This document shows positions 8,297 through 17,460 of a stretch of DNA of 64,000 nt, piece after piece (positions within the stretch are counted from its first letter, which is position 1; the number at the start of each line of letters is the position of its first letter). A program made the position numbers and the translations under genes. The notes below the pieces were generated by a model. That model did not search any database. It was not told where the DNA came from and was given only the letters and a program-made list of their open reading frames with translations. The stretch comes from an archaeon. GTDB lineage: Archaea; Nanobdellota; Nanobdellia; Pacearchaeales; GW2011-AR1. The DNA lies in NCBI GenBank assembly GCA_018697035.1, contig JABHSE010000004.1, positions 323,300 to 387,299 on the forward strand. The letters run 5' to 3'.

Positions 8297-8341
8297 ATGA
8301 CCCTCGGAAACATTGCAAAGAAAACATGGTATTCAAAATAA
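8297..8341 (+). CDS. 14-residue upstream ORF of eS6
   Basis: A TATA-like ATTATAAG (8268-8275) sits 26 bp before this ATG, so the mRNA probably starts at it. The peptide MTLGNIAKKTWYSK ends inside the eS6 gene, overlapping its start in another frame. FtsZ at the right edge has the same arrangement and the same frame offset. Confidence 0.45.
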   Translation: MTLGNIAKKTWYSK

Positions 8342-8754
8342 ACGTATCCCACAAAGGAAAAACCTTCAAACTAGAAGCAGAAAACGAAGACTTAGCTGGC
8401 CATTCAATCAACGACAAAATCGACGGAAAAGAATTCTCCCCTGACCTCGAAGGCTACGAACTTCTAATTACTGGAACATCCGATAAATCAGGTTTTATGG
8501 GACGTTCAGAAATCGACGGACCAAACCTACACACAGTTCTATTAGGTTATGGAAAAGGGATGCACATGAAACCAAAGGGAGAAACAAAAATTAACCGAAA
8601 ACCAAAAGGCCTAAGACTAAGAAAAACAGTCCGAGGAAAAGAAATCTCTCTATTTACGGTTCAGATTAACACAAAAGTCCTAACAGAAGGAAAGAAAAAA
8701 TTCGACTCCTTATTTGAAGCTCCGATAGAAGAAACAGAAGAAAAGAAGGAATAA
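8326..8754 (+). CDS. rps6e: Ribosomal protein eS6
   Basis: A 142-residue small-subunit protein with the S6e core: GHSINDKIDGKEF, then LLITGTSDKSGFMGR, then GLRLRKTVRGKEIS. Length and order match archaeal eS6, with a short acidic-basic tail. Its ATG lies inside an upstream ORF, suggesting the start is reached by re-initiation or leaky initiation rather than as a plain leaderless gene. Confidence 0.95.
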   Translation: MVFKINVSHKGKTFKLEAENEDLAGHSINDKIDGKEFSPDLEGYELLITGTSDKSGFMGRSEIDGPNLHTVLLGYGKGMHMKPKGETKINRKPKGLRLRKTVRGKEISLFTVQINTKVLTEGKKKFDSLFEAPIEETEEKKE

Positions 8755-8849
8755 CTCTAAAAAAATAAAATCTATATAATTTGCGAACTAATTTTTTCTA
8801 TCCCAACAAATTTATAAAACAAACAACCCTGAATATGTAAGGTGATAAA

Positions 8850-9452
8850 ATGCTAGAAAATATAAAAACTATGTTCGCAACAGAAACCAGCCTATCTCTG
8901 ACTCTAGCTTTCTTCACAGCCGTTATCGTTATCTACTCAATCTTTGTATTCTACTTCTACCGCTTCCTAGCAAACAAAAATATTATCGAACTCAATCTAA
9001 ATCAATATAACCAATATTCAAATCCAGCTCTAGTCAAAATTTTCGCCGCATTCCTCTATATAATAGAATATCTCATCTTACTACCAATCTTAACATTCTT
9101 TTGGTTCTCCGTCTTATCTATCCTAATTTTAATTTTAGCCAAGGGTCTCCCTGTACCAACAGTCTTACTAATCTCAGCAGCATTAGTAACTGCAGTCAGA
9201 ATCACATCCTACGTCAACGAAGACCTCGCAAAAGACCTCGCAAAAATGGTCCCCTTCACACTCCTAGCAATCGCAATCACAACCGCCGGATTCTTCGACA
9301 TGTCCATATTCTTCTATCGCCTAGCAGAAATCCCACAGCTCTTCTCTAATATCCCATATTATCTTCTCTTCATAGTCGGCATAGAACTGATAATGCGAAT
9401 AGGAGAATTCATCTACGACACATTCCACTCAACAAAAGCGGAAGAAAATTAA
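8850..9452 (+). CDS. Integral membrane protein of unknown function
   Basis: About 200 residues with an N-terminal hydrophobic segment (about 17-45), a central long hydrophobic stretch (60-110), another at 130-155 and one near 170-185, so four or five membrane spans, plus a short charged C-terminus. No catalytic motif is visible. A short GGTGAT sequence lies just before the ATG, and it sits between eS6 and aIF2-gamma. Confidence 0.7.
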   Translation: MLENIKTMFATETSLSLTLAFFTAVIVIYSIFVFYFYRFLANKNIIELNLNQYNQYSNPALVKIFAAFLYIIEYLILLPILTFFWFSVLSILILILAKGLPVPTVLLISAALVTAVRITSYVNEDLAKDLAKMVPFTLLAIAITTAGFFDMSIFFYRLAEIPQLFSNIPYYLLFIVGIELIMRIGEFIYDTFHSTKAEEN

Positions 9453-9516
9453 ATCTCATCAGAACAAACAACATCTCACCAAATAAACTTAAAAACCTCC
9501 CATTCTCTCTATCTCC

Positions 9517-10716
9517 ATGCAAGATATATCAAAACTAAAAACAATCAACGTCGGTATAGTCGGACACATCGACCACGGAAAAACAACCCTTCTACAAAGA
9601 CTCTCCGGCAAATGGGCAGACACACACTCCGAAGAACTCAAGCGAGGAATCACAATCAAACTCGGATACGCCGACGCCATAGTAAAAGATGAAGACGGCA
9701 AACTAACAGTAAACCCAGAGTCCAAAGGGAAACCAGTCCGATATATAACATTTGTAGACGCACCAGGCCATGAAATGTTGATGGCAACAATGCTCTCGGG
9801 CGCAGCAATCATGGATGCCGCAATCCTAGTAGTCGCCGCAAACGAAGGAATCAAGCCCCAAACACAAGAACATCTTGTAGCACTAAAATCAAAAAAAATC
9901 AAAAAAATAATCATAGTCCAAAATAAAATAGATTTAGTCTCAAAAGAACGAGCTCTTGAAAACTACAAAACAATAAAGGAATTCGTCAAAGGAACTATCG
10001 CTGAGAACGCAACCATAATCCCAGTCTCCGCAATACAAGGGGTCAACATCGACAAAATCCTAAAGGAACTAATAGAAATAAAAATCACAGAACCCGAAAA
10101 ATCAGAATCCCCATTATTCTTAGTCGCAAGAAGTTTCGATATCAACAAACCAGGAACACCGCTTGAAAAACTACACGGCGGAATATTAGGAGGAGCATTA
10201 AAACAAGGAACTCTAAAAATCGGAGACACAATCGAAATCAAGCCAGGCTACTCTTATAAAAAAAATAATCAATATCATTATCAAACCATGAAATCAAAAA
10301 TCATCTCAATGCAAAAAGGAGAATATCAAATAACAAAAGCACTTCCAGGAGGATCCCTCGCAATTGAAACCGAACTCGATCCATCCCTAACAAAAGCCGA
10401 CGCACTCTCAGGCGGAGTAGCATCCACAGAAAATATACTACCCGAAATCACAGAAAACATCAAAATCAAATACACCCTTTTTGACAAAGTACTAGGAACT
10501 GGGAAACACGAAACCATTCAAAATATCAAACCAAACGAAATGCTAATGCTAAGTCTAAACACTTCAATCACCGTCGGGCAGGTCACAAAAACATATGAAA
10601 AGAAAGTAGACCTCTCCCTAAAAATTCCAGTAGTCCCACTAAAAGGCGAATCAATAGGAATCGCAAGAAACCTTAATGGACACTGGCGACTAATAGGATT
10701 CGGCTCGATAGAATAA
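9517..10716 (+). CDS. eif2g: Translation initiation factor aIF2 gamma subunit
   Basis: This GTPase core of aIF2 delivers initiator Met-tRNA. It shows GHIDHGKTTL, the switch segment EELKRGITI, FVDAPGHEM and NKID, followed by the two barrel domains; at 399 residues it is near family length. The zinc knuckle that normally lies between the switch and VDAPGH is absent: the segment (residues about 62-80) has no cysteine at all. A TATA-like CTTAAAAACC sits 25 bp before the ATG, so the gene is leaderless. Confidence 0.95.
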   Translation: MQDISKLKTINVGIVGHIDHGKTTLLQRLSGKWADTHSEELKRGITIKLGYADAIVKDEDGKLTVNPESKGKPVRYITFVDAPGHEMLMATMLSGAAIMDAAILVVAANEGIKPQTQEHLVALKSKKIKKIIIVQNKIDLVSKERALENYKTIKEFVKGTIAENATIIPVSAIQGVNIDKILKELIEIKITEPEKSESPLFLVARSFDINKPGTPLEKLHGGILGGALKQGTLKIGDTIEIKPGYSYKKNNQYHYQTMKSKIISMQKGEYQITKALPGGSLAIETELDPSLTKADALSGGVASTENILPEITENIKIKYTLFDKVLGTGKHETIQNIKPNEMLMLSLNTSITVGQVTKTYEKKVDLSLKIPVVPLKGESIGIARNLNGHWRLIGFGSIE

Positions 10717-10745
10717 TTATTTAAACTCCCCATCGCTATATCATT

Positions 10746-11351
10746 ATGCCAAAAAAAGAAGTGAATACACCAGTTCCAAAAAGGTTACCGACATCTCAAG
10801 TAAAAACTCTTATATCAAAACAGATTCCGAAACAAAAAATTCAAAAAACTACACCAATCAATAAAATAAAACCAACATACAAATACATCGGCAAAGAATC
10901 TCTAGCTCAACTAATAAGAAAATCCATACCCAAACAACTAATCCCAACCAAAAGATTTGCAACAATACTTGGAACGATGTTCTTAATAGTAATCATTCTA
11001 TCAGTTTTTCAATTCCCATTTAATAAACTTCTCTCCGGAGATATAAATGTAGTGGTCAAAATAGGCTACCCTTTCCCATTCTTAGAACTCGGAGCTGACC
11101 TGGAAAAATCCCCACTCCAATTCCAAAACCTACTAATCGATCTAGTCATCTACCTAATCATTACATATATCATAGACGTATTAATCAATCTTATACTAAG
11201 TATCCACTTAATCAAATCCAAAGAAGAACTCCTAAAACAACCAAAAATCTACAAAAAAGAAACACCAACGATATCCAACAAAATAACAAAAAAAATATTT
11301 AAGGGAAAATCACCCAAGATAAAAACAAAACCTAATATAACTCCACAATAA
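10746..11351 (+). CDS. Membrane protein with basic low-complexity tails
   Basis: The N-terminal 75 residues are rich in lysine, proline, threonine and glutamine. Two hydrophobic segments follow, near 78-100 and 135-165, and a lysine-rich tail ends the protein. The topology suggests both basic tails are cytoplasmic. It starts 30 bp after aIF2-gamma and may be co-transcribed with it. Function unknown. Confidence 0.65.
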   Translation: MPKKEVNTPVPKRLPTSQVKTLISKQIPKQKIQKTTPINKIKPTYKYIGKESLAQLIRKSIPKQLIPTKRFATILGTMFLIVIILSVFQFPFNKLLSGDINVVVKIGYPFPFLELGADLEKSPLQFQNLLIDLVIYLIITYIIDVLINLILSIHLIKSKEELLKQPKIYKKETPTISNKITKKIFKGKSPKIKTKPNITPQ

Positions 11352-11388
11352 TTATTTTCTTTAGAATCCGTAAGCTAATAAATAAAAT

Positions 11389-13911
11389 CTATTCTCCAAC
11401 AATCTCATCAATAGGAACCCGACTCAAATCACTAACTCTATCTCCAGCTCCAAGATTAATAATCCGAACCCCTTGCGTCGCCCGACCCATCACCCGAACA
11501 TTTTTCAACGGCGTCCGAATAACAATCCCTTTCTTAGTCGTAATAATAACATTATCATCCACAAGCACCGACCGTGAACTAACAACCTCCCCAGTCTTCT
11601 CTGTAACATTCATATTAATAACACCCTTCCCACCTCGCCCCGTCAACCGATAATCATCAATCGCAGTCCGTTTCCCCATACCCTTCTTTGTAATAGTCAA
11701 GATACTAAATTTATCCCGACCTTCATCAACAGGCAAAATTTCTAACGACACAACCTTATCGTCACTACTCATCCTAATCCCAGTAACCCCAGCAGCAGCC
11801 CGACCCATCGCCCGAACCTCACCACCCTTAAACCGAATCGCCTTACCCTTCTTCGTTACCAACAAAACCTCTTCAGCCTCTTTCATTCTCTTAACACCAA
11901 TCAAAATATCATTAGTCTCCATAACCTTAATAGCCTTAATTCCACCCTTCCGCGGACTCGAAAACTGACTAAGTTCAATTTTCTTCACAACACCTTTTGC
12001 CGTTGCCATCATAAGCAAATTCTCAAAAGTCTTCACCGCCAAAACACTCGTAACCTTCTCGTCCTTCAACTGCAATAAATTAACAATCGCTTGCCCCTTA
12101 GTAGACTTTGCAGAAGCAGGAACTTCATAAGCCTTCAACCAATGAACCTTACCTTTATCAGTAAAGAACAACATATAATCATGAGTCGAACAGGTCAATA
12201 ACTCCTTAACAAAATCTCCTTCTGTCAAACCCGAGCCAATCACACCCTTCCCACCTCGTCTCTGTTCCTTATACTGCGCCAAATCCAATCTCTTAATATA
12301 TCCCTTCGCCGTCAAAGTCACAACAACGTCCTTCTTATCAACCAAATCAGCCTCCTCAAAATCCCCAACTTTTCCAACCAACTTCGTCTTCCTATTATCC
12401 CCAAACTTATCCTTCAACTCAACCAAATCTCCCTTAACAATCTTCAAAATCAAACCCTCATTTCCAAGAATATCCTTCAACTTTTCAATCAACGTCTTCA
12501 GGTTGCCCTCCTCATTCTTCAACTTCTCAAACTCGAGACTAGTAATCTGGTGCAACTTCATCTCCAAAATCGCCTCAGTCTGCTTATCACTCAAACTATA
12601 CTTCAACTTCAACTGCGTCCCAGCATCAACCTTCCCCTTCGCCGCTCGAATTAATTTCACAACCTCATCAATATTCGATTGCGCAATTAACAACCCATCA
12701 ACTATATGGAGCCTCTTCTCGGCCTTCGCCAAATCAAACTCCTTCATTTTTCGAATCACACCCTGCCTATGCTTAATGTAAACCTTAACATATTCACGCA
12801 AAGTCAAAATTTTCGGAACACGATCAACTAGTGCCAACATATTAGCATTAAAAGAAACTCTAAGTTGAGTATATTTATACAACCGATTCAACGTAAACTT
12901 CGGTTCACTCATCTTCTTTAATTCAATCACAACACGAACCTTCCCCTTGCTAGACTCATCCCGAATATCCGAAACATCAGGCAACTTCTTATCCCTCGTC
13001 AAATTTGCAATCTGCTCCACCAAATTCGCCTTATTTACCTGATAAGGAATCTCTGTAATAATAATCTTAGTCTTAGTCTTCGCGGTCTTCGGCTCTTCAA
13101 TCACAGTCTTACCATCGAGAATCAACCGACCTTTACCTTCAGTATAAATTCCCTTCATATCACCACTAACAGTTCCACCCGTCGGAAAATCAGGAGCCTT
13201 GATAGCAGCAATTAATTCCCTATCTTCACATTCCGGGTTATCCAAATAAGTAATAATAGCATCACAAGTATTGTTCAAATTATGAGGCGGAATATTAGTA
13301 GCCATTCCAACCGCAATACCAGAAGCTCCATTCAAAAAAAGCTGAGGCAACCGACCAGGCATAACAATCGGCTCATCCAAACTATTATCATAATTCTTCA
13401 TCATCGGAACCGTATCCTTCTCAATCCCATCAATTATCTCCATAGAAATCTTTTCCATCTTCGCCTCAGTATACCTAGAAGCAGCAGCCGAATCCCCATC
13501 CATAGAACCAAAATTACCCTGACCAATAACAAGCGGGTATCTCAACGACCAACTCTGCGCCATCCTAACCATAGCATCATAAATCGAAGCATCTCCATGC
13601 GGATGATACTTACCCATAACATCCCCAACAATACGTCCCGACTTCTTCGTTTGCTTATTATGAAAAACACCCATCTCATTCATACCCCAAAGTATCCTTC
13701 TATGAACCGGCTTCAACCCATCCTCTGCCGAAGGCAAAGCCCGCGCGACAATAACACTCATGGCATAATTCAGATAAGCCTCACGCATCTCCCCACTAAT
13801 CTCAGCATCAATCAACTCTTTCGCCTTAACAGAATCCCTCATCTCTTTCCTCTTAGCTTCAAACTCAGCAGACTCCTTCATCGCATCTTCAATATTCACA
13901 GCAGTATTCAT
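11389..13911 (-). CDS. gyrA: DNA gyrase subunit A
   Basis: The 840-residue breakage-reunion subunit has GLKPVHRRILWGM, the GKYHPHGDASIYD region and the catalytic tyrosine in AASRYTE. The C-terminal beta-pinwheel contains the GyrA box QRRGGKG, which separates true gyrase from topoisomerase IV and allows negative supercoiling. No intein is present. Its ATG overlaps the stop of the zinc-ribbon gene by 4 bp, and gyrB lies upstream, forming one gyrase cluster. Gyrase in archaea is usually taken as acquired from bacteria. Confidence 0.97.
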   Translation of the reverse strand: MNTAVNIEDAMKESAEFEAKRKEMRDSVKAKELIDAEISGEMREAYLNYAMSVIVARALPSAEDGLKPVHRRILWGMNEMGVFHNKQTKKSGRIVGDVMGKYHPHGDASIYDAMVRMAQSWSLRYPLVIGQGNFGSMDGDSAAASRYTEAKMEKISMEIIDGIEKDTVPMMKNYDNSLDEPIVMPGRLPQLFLNGASGIAVGMATNIPPHNLNNTCDAIITYLDNPECEDRELIAAIKAPDFPTGGTVSGDMKGIYTEGKGRLILDGKTVIEEPKTAKTKTKIIITEIPYQVNKANLVEQIANLTRDKKLPDVSDIRDESSKGKVRVVIELKKMSEPKFTLNRLYKYTQLRVSFNANMLALVDRVPKILTLREYVKVYIKHRQGVIRKMKEFDLAKAEKRLHIVDGLLIAQSNIDEVVKLIRAAKGKVDAGTQLKLKYSLSDKQTEAILEMKLHQITSLEFEKLKNEEGNLKTLIEKLKDILGNEGLILKIVKGDLVELKDKFGDNRKTKLVGKVGDFEEADLVDKKDVVVTLTAKGYIKRLDLAQYKEQRRGGKGVIGSGLTEGDFVKELLTCSTHDYMLFFTDKGKVHWLKAYEVPASAKSTKGQAIVNLLQLKDEKVTSVLAVKTFENLLMMATAKGVVKKIELSQFSSPRKGGIKAIKVMETNDILIGVKRMKEAEEVLLVTKKGKAIRFKGGEVRAMGRAAAGVTGIRMSSDDKVVSLEILPVDEGRDKFSILTITKKGMGKRTAIDDYRLTGRGGKGVINMNVTEKTGEVVSSRSVLVDDNVIITTKKGIVIRTPLKNVRVMGRATQGVRIINLGAGDRVSDLSRVPIDEIVGE

Positions 13912-14225
13912 TTCTTTTTCCTCCTAACAACCTTTTTCTTGCCCGATGAAGATCGAACTTTGGTTCGGATTTTAGAGGGTACACTATTACGTGTCTTAGC
14001 CTTTTTCTTCATCTCAGCAACAGTCTTCTTCAGTTTCTCATCCGTAGTTACCAAAATAGGAAACGCTTGAGCATCAAAACCGCAATCATCACACTTCATC
14101 TTCGGCATAACTCCAAACAAATTCCCAAGCCCAAAAACATATCCAACATTAGTAGATTTACACTTCGGACAAAACGAAACTCGAACATCCTTACCGCACC
14201 CGTCACAACACGAACAGCTACTCAT
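13908..14225 (-). CDS. Zinc-ribbon protein upstream of gyrA
   Basis: The 105-residue protein has two cysteine pairs, FCPKCKS and MKCDDCGFDA, plus an N-terminal SSCSCCDGCGKD, so one or two zinc sites. A hydrophobic, glycine-containing stretch (VFGLGNLFGV) separates them. The lysine-rich tail contains the peptide TRNSVPSK..TKV.SSSGK encoded by the 58-bp palindromic element, also found in Kae1. The start at 14225 matches a short overlap with the upstream gene; the stop overlaps gyrA. Role unknown. Confidence 0.7.
   Translation of the reverse strand: MSSCSCCDGCGKDVRVSFCPKCKSTNVGYVFGLGNLFGVMPKMKCDDCGFDAQAFPILVTTDEKLKKTVAEMKKKAKTRNSVPSKIRTKVRSSSGKKKVVRRKKK
13938..13995. repeat. 58-bp palindromic element in the zinc-ribbon gene (copy F1)
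   Basis: About 52 of 58 bases match the copy in kae1 (18175-18232), in the same + strand orientation. The central hairpin here is CGAAC-TTTG-GTTCG; in the other copy the outer pair is swapped (GGAAC/GTTCC), so pairing is kept. A second inverted repeat, ACAC...GTGT, is near the right end. It is read in the same frame in both genes. Confidence 0.8.
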
Positions 14226-14424
14226 CTTTATCTCCTCCAAATTTACAAACCAAAGTATCAGGCTCTTCAATTCCTCCAAAATACTCACACAAAGAAACAT
14301 TCTTAACTGCACACTTATGCTTCTTACCGTCTTTCTCACTCCAAGGACACTTATCCTGCGCCCATTCAACTTTATCATTAGCAATTAAATCTATATCCAT
14401 ATTTGCACCCTTTAATTTTACCAT
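14218..14424 (-). CDS. Small cysteine-containing conserved protein
   Basis: The 68-residue protein has the pattern WAQDKCPWSE, KCAVKNVSLCEYFGG and TLVCKFG, with four cysteines that could bind metal. I believe similar short proteins with a KCAVKN.S.C core occur in DPANN genomes, from general familiarity only. It overlaps the zinc-ribbon gene by 8 bp and lies just downstream of the repeat array after gyrB. An alternative ATG is at 14400. Confidence 0.65.
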   Translation of the reverse strand: MVKLKGANMDIDLIANDKVEWAQDKCPWSEKDGKKHKCAVKNVSLCEYFGGIEEPDTLVCKFGGDKDE

Positions 14425-14453
14425 CCCAAAACCCCCTCAGCAGCCAAGCCCCT

Positions 14454-14537
14454 ACCAGCGAAGCGTCCCACCACCGACCAGCGAAGCGTCCCACCAGAGC
14501 AAGCCCAGCTTGCCGTCCATGAAGTCAAAGACTTCAT
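14454..14537. repeat. 16-mer-type array with hairpin at the 3' end of gyrB (copy R2)
   Basis: Two units containing ACCAGCGAAGCGTCCC and a variant unit with an internal hairpin (GCAAGC-CCA-GCTTGC, 14499-14513) are followed without a gap by the perfect hairpin ATGAAGTC-AAA-GACTTCAT (14519-14537). The gyrB stop codon lies in the right arm. Confidence 0.75.
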
Positions 14538-16441
14538 AGATCCACCTCCGCCTTATCCGCATTCTCTTCAATAAAAGCCCGACGTGGAGCAACCGCGTCT
14601 CCCATCAACAATGAAAAAGTCTCATCAGCCTCAACCGCGTCCGAAATAGAAACTTGCTTCAACCTCCGAGTCTTCGGATTCATCGTAGTATCCCAAAGTT
14701 GCTCATCGTTCATCTCACCCAGACCCTTAAACCGACCAATCTCAAGTTTCCCACCAAGCTCCGCCGACTTTTTCTCTAACTCTTCATTATTATAAACATA
14801 ATAATCCTTCGTCCCTTTCTTAATCTTGTAAAATGGAGCAACCGCAACAAAAATATGCCCAGCCTCAATCAACTGAGGAACATAACGAAAAAACAAAGTC
14901 AGCATCAACGCCTTAATATGCTGCCCATCAACATCCGCATCCGTCATAATGATAATCTTGTTATACCGAAGCTTCTTAATATCAAACGAATCCCCAACAC
15001 TCGTTCCAATCGCCGTAATCATATTCGAAATCATCTCCGACGACAAAGCACGAGCAGGACTAGACTTCTCAACATTCAAAATCTTACCACGCAAAGGAAG
15101 TATAGCCTGAGTCTCTCTGTCCCGTCCACCCTTCGCAGTACCACCAGCCGAATCTCCCTCAACAATATACAACTCCGTATTCTCTTTCTTCTTACTCGAA
15201 CAATCCGCCAACTTCCCAGGCAAACCACTCCCAACACTCAACGCATTCTTCCGACGAACCAAATCCTTAGCCCTCTTAGCCGCCTCCCTAGCCTTCAAAG
15301 CAGCACTAGCCTTATTCAAAATCGCCTTACCAACTGCAGGGTTCTCCTCTAAAAAATCAGTCAAAGCAGCGCTAGCCATAGAATCCACAATCCCTTTAAT
15401 CTCCCCATTACCAAGCTTAGTCTTAGTCTGTCCTTCAAACTGCGGGTCCTGCATCTTAACCGAAATCACAGCAGTAATCCCCTCACGAACATCATTCCCC
15501 ATCAACTTCTGCCCCTTCTTCAGCGACCCCTTCTTAGCTCCATAATCATTAATCACCCTAGTCAAAGCAGTCTTCAACCCAACGACATGCGTCCCACCCT
15601 CAATCGTATTAATCGTATTAACAAACCCTTGAATATTCTCATTATATGAATCCGCATATTGAATGGCAACTTCCGCCACAGTCCCATTCTCTTCCCTCTT
15701 AAAATAAATCGGCTTCTGATGAATCGCCTTCCTTGTCTTATTCAACCACTTCACAAACTCAACCAAACCACCCTCATAACAAAACGAGTCACTCCTGATT
15801 TTATCTCCCCGTAAATCCGAAAACGAAATCTTCAAACCAGCGTTCAAAAAACAAGTCTCTCTAAATCGCGTAGCTAAAGTTTTATAATCAAAATCCAACG
15901 TAGTAAAAATACTATCATCTGGCATAAACGTAACCTTTGTCCCATGCTCATCTTTCCCACAACTTCCAATAACCTTCAAGTCGGCAATAGGAACCCCAAT
16001 AGTATAACTCTGAGAATAAATCTTTCCATTTTTCCGAACTTCAGCAGTCATCTTCTTAGACAAAGCCGACACAACCGAAATCCCAACACCATGCAAACCT
16101 CCCGAAACAGCATAAGCCTTATTATCAAACTTCCCACCTGCATGAAGCTTTGTAACAATAATCTCAATAGCAGGCCTCTTGTAAACTGGATGCAAATCAA
16201 CTGGCATTCCCCGGCCATCGTCCTCAACAGTCATCGACCCATCCTTATTTATCGTAATCCTAATCTCCGACCCAACTCCAGCCATATGCTCATCAACCGA
16301 ATTATCCACAACCTCATAAACACAATGATGCAACCCATACTTATCAGTAGAACCAATATACATCCCAGGTCTCTTCCGAACCGCCTCAAGCCCCTCCAAA
16401 ACCTTAATATCTTTCGCCGCATAATTGTCTTCTTTACTCAT
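14534..16441 (-). CDS. gyrB: DNA gyrase subunit B
   Basis: The ATPase subunit shows the GHKL motifs EVVDNSVDEHM and DDGRGMPVD, the GGLHGVG loop, and in the toprim domain EGDSAGGTAKGGR and DADVDGQHI. It ends with FKGLGEMN and FIEENADKAEVDL, about 635 residues. The start at MSKEDNYAAK is chosen because the TATA-like TTTATAAAG lies about 40 bp upstream, whereas an ATG 30 bp further up is too close to it. The stop codon is inside the hairpin of the adjacent repeat. Confidence 0.97.
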   Translation of the reverse strand: MSKEDNYAAKDIKVLEGLEAVRKRPGMYIGSTDKYGLHHCVYEVVDNSVDEHMAGVGSEIRITINKDGSMTVEDDGRGMPVDLHPVYKRPAIEIIVTKLHAGGKFDNKAYAVSGGLHGVGISVVSALSKKMTAEVRKNGKIYSQSYTIGVPIADLKVIGSCGKDEHGTKVTFMPDDSIFTTLDFDYKTLATRFRETCFLNAGLKISFSDLRGDKIRSDSFCYEGGLVEFVKWLNKTRKAIHQKPIYFKREENGTVAEVAIQYADSYNENIQGFVNTINTIEGGTHVVGLKTALTRVINDYGAKKGSLKKGQKLMGNDVREGITAVISVKMQDPQFEGQTKTKLGNGEIKGIVDSMASAALTDFLEENPAVGKAILNKASAALKAREAAKRAKDLVRRKNALSVGSGLPGKLADCSSKKKENTELYIVEGDSAGGTAKGGRDRETQAILPLRGKILNVEKSSPARALSSEMISNMITAIGTSVGDSFDIKKLRYNKIIIMTDADVDGQHIKALMLTLFFRYVPQLIEAGHIFVAVAPFYKIKKGTKDYYVYNNEELEKKSAELGGKLEIGRFKGLGEMNDEQLWDTTMNPKTRRLKQVSISDAVEADETFSLLMGDAVAPRRAFIEENADKAEVDL

Positions 16442-16564
16442 AATAAAACATCTCTTACTACAAAAAAACAACCTTTCTTTATAAACATTTAGGTCTTAAA
16501 ATCAAAAATCGTCGACGCTGATTTACAAAATAAGCAAAATTACACATCCCAAAAAAATCAGTCT

Positions 16565-16804
16565 CTACTTCTTAACAACCTTGTCAATTTCCTGCCGAGC
16601 CTTCCAAGCCGCTTCCCTCTTCTCCTTCTCATCCTTAACAATATCACTCTTCCGAACCCACTTAACCTTCTTATTCAACCGTCCCATCTCCATATTCTTC
16701 CGACATTTACTAGAACAAAAAAACCTCACACTCGAATCCTTCTGAACAACCGTAGTCCCCTTAGGAAATTCATAAGCATTTTTACAAAAAGTACAAACTG
16801 GCAT
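16565..16804 (-). CDS. rpl24e: Ribosomal protein eL24
   Basis: The 79-residue protein has the L24e zinc signature: CTFCKNAYEFPKGTTVV, then FFCSSKCRKNMEM, four cysteines in total, and a basic tail. It abuts the preceding gene directly in the L7Ae-S28e-L24e operon typical of archaea. Confidence 0.95.
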   Translation of the reverse strand: MPVCTFCKNAYEFPKGTTVVQKDSSVRFFCSSKCRKNMEMGRLNKKVKWVRKSDIVKDEKEKREAAWKARQEIDKVVKK

Positions 16805-17050
16805 CTAAAAAACCCCCTTCCATTTATCCTTTCTAGTCATAGTAATAACACAAAGACCATTTGAGTCAGAACCATATTTCTCTTCGTGTCCAGAAACTTC
16901 AAAATCATATTCATACCTAGCAACTCCCTTCGCATGTTGACCAAATTCTTTCTCAACAACAACCAGAGGAATATCGCTAAGAGTTCCAGTTAAAGATTTA
17001 GACTTCCTCATATTCTTTCCAAGTTGATCTAACTTCTTATATAATTCCAT
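16805..17050 (-). CDS. Hypothetical protein inside the L7Ae-S28e-L24e operon
   Basis: About 81 residues, with a basic N-terminal half and an acidic middle (VARYEYDFEVSGHEEKYG). One base separates its ATG from the S28e stop, and its stop touches the L24e ATG, so it is certainly translated with them. I do not recognise the family. The position suggests a ribosome-linked role, but that is inference. Confidence 0.6.
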   Translation of the reverse strand: MELYKKLDQLGKNMRKSKSLTGTLSDIPLVVVEKEFGQHAKGVARYEYDFEVSGHEEKYGSDSNGLCVITMTRKDKWKGVF

Positions 17051-17051
17051 C

Positions 17052-17363
17052 CTACTTGCTCCCCCTATGCGGTCTCTTCCCCATTCGCCTAGCCTCAATC
17101 TCAGTTTCCCTAAGCATCAAAATATCCCTCTTCTTAACAGGCCCTCGAACATTACGCCTCATCGATTTACCCCTATTCTTACCCTGCAAAATCTTACAAC
17201 TAACCTGACTAACCTCTCCACGTGTCCCACCTCGAGCAACAACAGCCTCAACAATAGCAGGAACCGCTCCCTCTTCAGTCAACCTCTCACTACCCTTAGA
17301 CCCAGTCGACTTCTTCTGCTCCTTGCCATCTTTCTTATTATCCTGTTTCTTATCTTTTGCCAT
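17052..17363 (-). CDS. rps28e: Ribosomal protein eS28
   Basis: The core matches S28e: IVEAVVARGGTRGEV, SCKILQGKNRGKSM, RRNVRGPVKKRDILMLRET. The N-terminus carries an unusual lysine-rich extension of about 30 residues (KDKKQDNKKDGKEQKK), making it 103 residues against the usual 65-75. A 10-residue upstream ORF ends 4 bp before the start. Confidence 0.93.
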   Translation of the reverse strand: MAKDKKQDNKKDGKEQKKSTGSKGSERLTEEGAVPAIVEAVVARGGTRGEVSQVSCKILQGKNRGKSMRRNVRGPVKKRDILMLRETEIEARRMGKRPHRGSK

Positions 17364-17367
17364 TGTT

Positions 17368-17400
17368 TTATTTTTGTATCTTGGTACTTTTTCGTGCCAT
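17368..17400 (-). CDS. 10-residue upstream ORF of eS28
   Basis: The peptide MARKSTKIQK ends just before the S28e ATG. A very similar leader with the same AAAAGTACCA-type core precedes the prolyl-tRNA synthetase gene (MVSKSTII), which makes chance less likely. Confidence 0.4.
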   Translation of the reverse strand: MARKSTKIQK

Positions 17401-17460
17401 TTTATTTTTATTATTTACAAACCTTCAAGCAACATCTATTCGCTCGAAAATCAAAGGAAA

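Noticed and set aside
4806-16441. Inteins in aIF5B, GyrA or GyrB
   Set aside because: All three proteins have normal length and intact motifs without splice-junction or homing-endonuclease segments.
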